A DNA stretch of 7,989 bases from positions 1-7,989 of the forward strand of contig JAEWEX010000521.1 of assembly GCA_023389135.1 (NCBI GenBank), read 5' to 3'. The position numbers were made by a program, and so were the translations under genes. Positions within the stretch are counted from its first letter, which is position 1. Every line of letters begins with the position of its first letter. Positions 6,024 through 7,989 of this stretch are shown here, piece by piece. The notes under the pieces were generated by a model. It searched no databases, had not been told where the DNA came from, and worked only from the letters and a program-made list of their open reading frames with translations. The stretch comes from Pseudomonadota bacterium. Its GTDB lineage: Bacteria; Pseudomonadota; Alphaproteobacteria; Rhizobiales; Methylopilaceae.

Positions 6024-7130
6024 ATGGAGCCGCAGATCCGCCTTCCCGACGACATCGCTGCCGGCGTTCTGCGCGAGCGCCGGCGCGGGCGCGGGGCCGC
6101 GTCCAACCGCACCGGCCGCTTCGAGCCGCAGGCGCGCGTGGAGATCGATGACGGCTGGGAGACCGGCGGCGAGCTTCCACCCTTCCGCACCGAGGTGCGG
6201 CTGGAGGCGGCGCGCAAGATCATCACCCGCAACGACAGCCCCGACATCGGGTTCGACCGCTCCATCAACCCCTATCGCGGTTGCGAGCACGGCTGCGTCT
6301 ACTGCTTCGCGCGCCCGACCCACGCCTTTCTCGGCCTGTCTCCCGGCCTCGACTTCGAGGCCAGGCTGACCGCCAAGCCCAACGCCGCCGAGTTGCTGCG
6401 CCGCGAGCTTTCGGCCCCCGGCTACCAGCCCCGCACCATGGCGCTCGGCACCAACACCGATCCCTACCAGCCCATCGAGCGCGAGCACCGCATCACCCGC
6501 TCGGTTCTCGAGGTCCTGGCGGAGACCGGCCACCCGGTGGGCATCGTCACCAAGTCGAGCCTGGTGGCGCGCGACATCGACATCCTCGGTCCCATGGCGG
6601 CGCGCGGGCTGGCTAAAGTCGCGATCTCCGTCACCACGCTCGATCCCGTGCTGGCGCGGCGCATGGAGCCCCGCGCCCCGACGCCGTCGCGGCGGCTGGA
6701 GACGGTGCGCCGGCTGGCGGATGCCGGCATCCCCGTATCGGTGCTGTTCGCGCCGGTGATCCCGGCCCTGAACGACCACGAGACGGAGCGGGTGCTGGAC
6801 GCGGCCCGCGCCGCCGGCGCCGGCGAGGCGGGCTATGTGCTGCTGCGGCTGCCGCTGGAGATCAAGGACCTGTTCCAGGAATGGCTCGTGGAGCACTACC
6901 CCGACCGCGCCCAGCGGGTGATGAGCCTGATCCGCGAGACCCGCGGCGGCAAGGCCTACGATGCCCGCTGGGGCAAGCGCATGACCGGCGACGGCGCCTA
7001 TGCGTGGACCGTTGGCCGGCGCTTCGAGCTGGCCGCGCGGCGGCTGGGGCTCAACGCCCGGCGCCTGAAGCTCAGGACCGACCTTTTCACCCCGCCGCCG
7101 CGTCCCGGCGAGCAGCTTGCACTGTTCTGA
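6024..7130 (+). CDS. PA0069-family radical SAM protein (SplB / spore photoproduct lyase-related, COG1533)
   Basis: Protein of 368 residues. ATG 6024 is preceded by TAGGTAGG (6012-6019), a usable ribosome-binding site, and sequence typical of the family starts directly. The radical SAM cluster motif is CEHGCVYC: C87, C91 and C94 (CX3CX2C), inside SINPYRGCEHGCVYCFARPT (80-99), the signature of the PA0069-type branch. It continues with THAFLGLSPGLDFEA (99-113), MALGTNTDPYQPIE (139-152), VGIVTKSSLVARDI (172-185) and VSVLFAPVIPALND (238-251), all in family order. The three Cys hold a 4Fe-4S cluster that cleaves S-adenosylmethionine to a 5'-deoxyadenosyl radical. The group is often labelled 'DNA repair photolyase' by likeness to spore photoproduct lyase, but its reaction is not established to my knowledge. 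The length is normal and all motifs are present. A LexA-type box lies 24 nt upstream of ATG, and a VOC gene follows 12 bp downstream, so they are probably one operon. Confidence 0.95.
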   Translation: MEPQIRLPDDIAAGVLRERRRGRGAASNRTGRFEPQARVEIDDGWETGGELPPFRTEVRLEAARKIITRNDSPDIGFDRSINPYRGCEHGCVYCFARPTHAFLGLSPGLDFEARLTAKPNAAELLRRELSAPGYQPRTMALGTNTDPYQPIEREHRITRSVLEVLAETGHPVGIVTKSSLVARDIDILGPMAARGLAKVAISVTTLDPVLARRMEPRAPTPSRRLETVRRLADAGIPVSVLFAPVIPALNDHETERVLDAARAAGAGEAGYVLLRLPLEIKDLFQEWLVEHYPDRAQRVMSLIRETRGGKAYDARWGKRMTGDGAYAWTVGRRFELAARRLGLNARRLKLRTDLFTPPPRPGEQLALF

Positions 7131-7142
7131 GGAGACCGGGCC

Positions 7143-7598
7143 ATGTCCAGCCGTGTCCGCGCCGAATTCGAGCCCCGCATCAGCCTGGTGACGCTGGGCG
7201 TCGCCGATGTCGAGCGTTCCGCCCGGTTCTACGAGGGGCTGGGCTTCCGCCGCTCGCGCGGGTCGAGCGTGGAGTCCACCGTGTTCATCCCCCTGCGCGG
7301 CATCGTGCTTGGGCTCTACGGCCGCTCCGCCCTGGCGGAGGATGCCGGCATGTCCGACGGCGTGGCGGGCTCGTTCGGCGGCATCACGCTCGCCTACAAC
7401 GCCCGCGACCGGGACGAGGTCGAGACCCTGTTCGCCCGCGCGGTGGAGACCGGCGCCCGCGCCCTGCGGACGCCGCGCGAGACGGCCTGGGGCGGCTATT
7501 CCGGCTATGTCGCCGATCCCGACGGCCATCCCTGGGAGATCGCCTTCAACCCGCACTGGGCCCTGAGCGAGGACGGCGCCCTGCGCCTGCCGGCATGA
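7143..7598 (+). CDS. VOC-family protein (glyoxalase/bleomycin resistance/dioxygenase fold)
   Basis: Protein of 151 residues from ATG 7143. A strong AGGAGA site (7130-7135) starts on the last base of the preceding radical SAM stop codon, 7 nt before ATG, so the two genes are translationally close and surely co-transcribed. Two beta-alpha-beta-beta-beta units are visible: ISLVTLGVADVERSARFYEG (13-32) opens the first, as in most VOC proteins, and FGGITLAYNARDRDEVETLF (78-97) opens the second. The hallmark end is GGYSGYVADPDGHPWEIAFN (117-136), where E132 is the usual metal ligand position of the family. Members bind a divalent metal and act on small electrophiles, or merely bind drugs; the substrate cannot be told. 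Placement behind a radical SAM gene with an SOS-like box raises the idea of a detoxifying or binding partner, which is inference only. No signal peptide. Confidence 0.92.
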   Translation: MSSRVRAEFEPRISLVTLGVADVERSARFYEGLGFRRSRGSSVESTVFIPLRGIVLGLYGRSALAEDAGMSDGVAGSFGGITLAYNARDRDEVETLFARAVETGARALRTPRETAWGGYSGYVADPDGHPWEIAFNPHWALSEDGALRLPA

Positions 7599-7610
7599 CA
7601 AGGCGGTCCA

Positions 7611-7706
7611 CCGTCACGCCCCGGCCCGGCCGGGGCGCGCGGCTTCCGTCTCCACCGGAGAAAGCGGGGCCATCCGGTCAAGCCGGATGGTGACGGAGGG
7701 AGACGG
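7611..7706. repeat. Compound palindromic repeat: two hairpin modules in opposite orientation
   Basis: Module 1 (plus) has CGCCCCGG at 7617-7624, a 5-nt loop, and CCGGGGCG at 7630-7637. Module 2 (minus) has CCATCCGG at 7670-7677, loop TCAAG, and CCGGATGG at 7683-7690. The modules also pair with each other: CCGTCAC (7611-7617) with GTGACGG (7690-7696), and CCGTCTCC (7646-7653) with GGAGACGG (7699-7706). Read in its own direction, each module is CCGTCA, an 8-nt arm, a 5-nt loop (CTTGA in module 2, CCCGG in module 1), and an 8-nt arm. This is the style of dispersed palindromic intergenic repeats of alphaproteobacteria. It lies 12 bp after the VOC stop codon and may end or protect that transcript; there is no T-run. 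Confidence 0.7.
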
Positions 7707-7735
7707 GCAGCGTCCACGGGCAGGGCCGCAAAACA

Positions 7736-7763
7736 CCGTCATGCTCCGGCTCGACCGGAGCAT
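7736..7763 (+). repeat. Hairpin module 3 of the palindromic repeat cluster
   Basis: CCGTC (7736-7740), then ATGCTCCGG (7741-7749), loop CTCGA (7750-7754) and the exact complement CCGGAGCAT (7755-7763): a perfect 9-bp stem. It shares the CCGTCA lead, the CCGG at the loop border and the CTYGA loop with module 2, and is in plus orientation. Confidence 0.7.
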
Positions 7764-7795
7764 CCAGCCTCCCTTCCCGGCCGGCGAGAGCTGAA

Positions 7796-7821
7796 CCATC
7801 CGGTCAGGCGGGATGGCGACG
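7796..7821 (-). repeat. Hairpin module 4, degenerate copy
   Basis: CCATCCGG (7796-7803), loop TCAGG, then CGGGATGG (7809-7816), with one mismatch against a perfect arm, followed by CGACG. On the complement this gives GCGTCG, arm, loop CCTGA, arm: the same plan as modules 1-3 with a few changes. It is nearly the same sequence as module 2, and in the same minus orientation. Confidence 0.6.
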
Positions 7822-7872
7822 CAGAACTCCGTCCCCTCCCCGAATCATGCCGATCCGTGCCAGAAATCGCGC

Positions 7873-7989
7873 ATGCCTGCCGCCAGACGCGCCCTCCGGC
7901 CCGAACTGCCGCTGTTCCCCGACATTGCCGGCCTGCCGGACGGCGTGTCGGTGGCGGGGGTGGACGAGGCCGGCCGCGGCCCCCTGGCG
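7873..7989 (+). CDS. rnhB: Ribonuclease HII, N-terminal part (cut by window end)
   Basis: ATG 7873 opens a frame that runs off the window, giving 39 residues. Residues 27-39, VAGVDEAGRGPLA, are the RNase HII signature (GVDEAGRGPLAG), with catalytic D31 and E32 both present. The enzyme removes RNA from RNA:DNA hybrids and excises ribonucleotides wrongly placed in DNA, using divalent metal ions. The 26-residue lead (MPAARRALRPELPLFPDI...) is longer than in E. coli RNase HII but normal for alphaproteobacteria, where a lead with a 'P..F' element is common. There is no good ribosome-binding site before ATG 7873, so a slightly different start cannot be excluded. In several alphaproteobacteria this gene follows a PA0069-type radical SAM gene and precedes the DNA methyltransferase gene ccrM (from memory); the next gene is outside the window. 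Confidence 0.92.
   Translation, partial: MPAARRALRPELPLFPDIAGLPDGVSVAGVDEAGRGPLA

Noticed and set aside
5898..7601. An upstream extension of the glycosyltransferase frame by some 570 residues
   Set aside because: The extension is antisense to the radical SAM and VOC genes, which have clear motifs; the GT2 domain starts exactly at ATG 5897 with a ribosome-binding site.
7617..7637. Rho-independent terminator after the VOC gene
   Set aside because: The stem is strong but no run of T follows; it is better explained as a module of the palindromic repeat cluster.
7611..7821. CRISPR-like array from the repeated hairpins
   Set aside because: The copies alternate in orientation, differ in arm sequence and are unevenly spaced; there are no identical direct repeats with unique spacers, and no cas gene.

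Overview
The window is very GC-rich and gene-dense. It looks like a chromosomal segment of an alphaproteobacterium, most likely Hyphomicrobiales (Rhizobiales) or a near relative. This rests on the MoaB sequence type, on the gene block moaB / family 2 glycosyltransferase / PA0069-type radical SAM protein / rnhB, on a perfect GTTC-N7-GTTC box (the alphaproteobacterial form of the LexA site), and on palindromic intergenic repeats of a style common in that class. The species cannot be named from the sequence. There is no rRNA, tRNA, CRISPR array, transposase or phage gene.

Layout. (1) Positions 1-1146, plus strand: the C-terminal part of an FAD-dependent oxidoreductase, then, 28 bp later, a small protein that looks like two dimeric alpha/beta-barrel (EthD-like) halves. 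This pair looks catabolic. (2) 1162-1986, minus strand: a TetR-family regulator that converges on the pair with a 15-bp gap. Its upstream region (1987-2312) holds no gene but several symmetric sequences that could be operators. (3) 2313-4430, minus strand: glyS, the glycyl-tRNA synthetase beta subunit, without glyQ next to it. (4) 4670-5218, plus strand: moaB, with a stop codon only 4 bp from the stop of a convergent glycosyltransferase (5223-5897, minus). (5) A 126-bp divergent promoter region (5898-6023) with a LexA-type box. (6) 6024-7598, plus strand: a radical SAM protein related to spore photoproduct lyase and a VOC/glyoxalase-fold protein, 12 bp apart and almost certainly one transcript. 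(7) 7599-7872: intergenic DNA filled by four related hairpin modules. (8) 7873 to the end: the start of rnhB (RNase HII).

Together these are mostly housekeeping functions (translation, molybdenum cofactor, RNA:DNA hybrid removal) beside a catabolic-looking oxidoreductase pair. I see no defence or mobile system. The best lead is that the radical SAM / VOC operon carries a perfect SOS box 24 nt before its start codon, which suggests DNA-damage control. The second is the cluster of palindromes around the TetR gene, one of which resembles the FadR operator. The third is the array of four alternating hairpins before rnhB.
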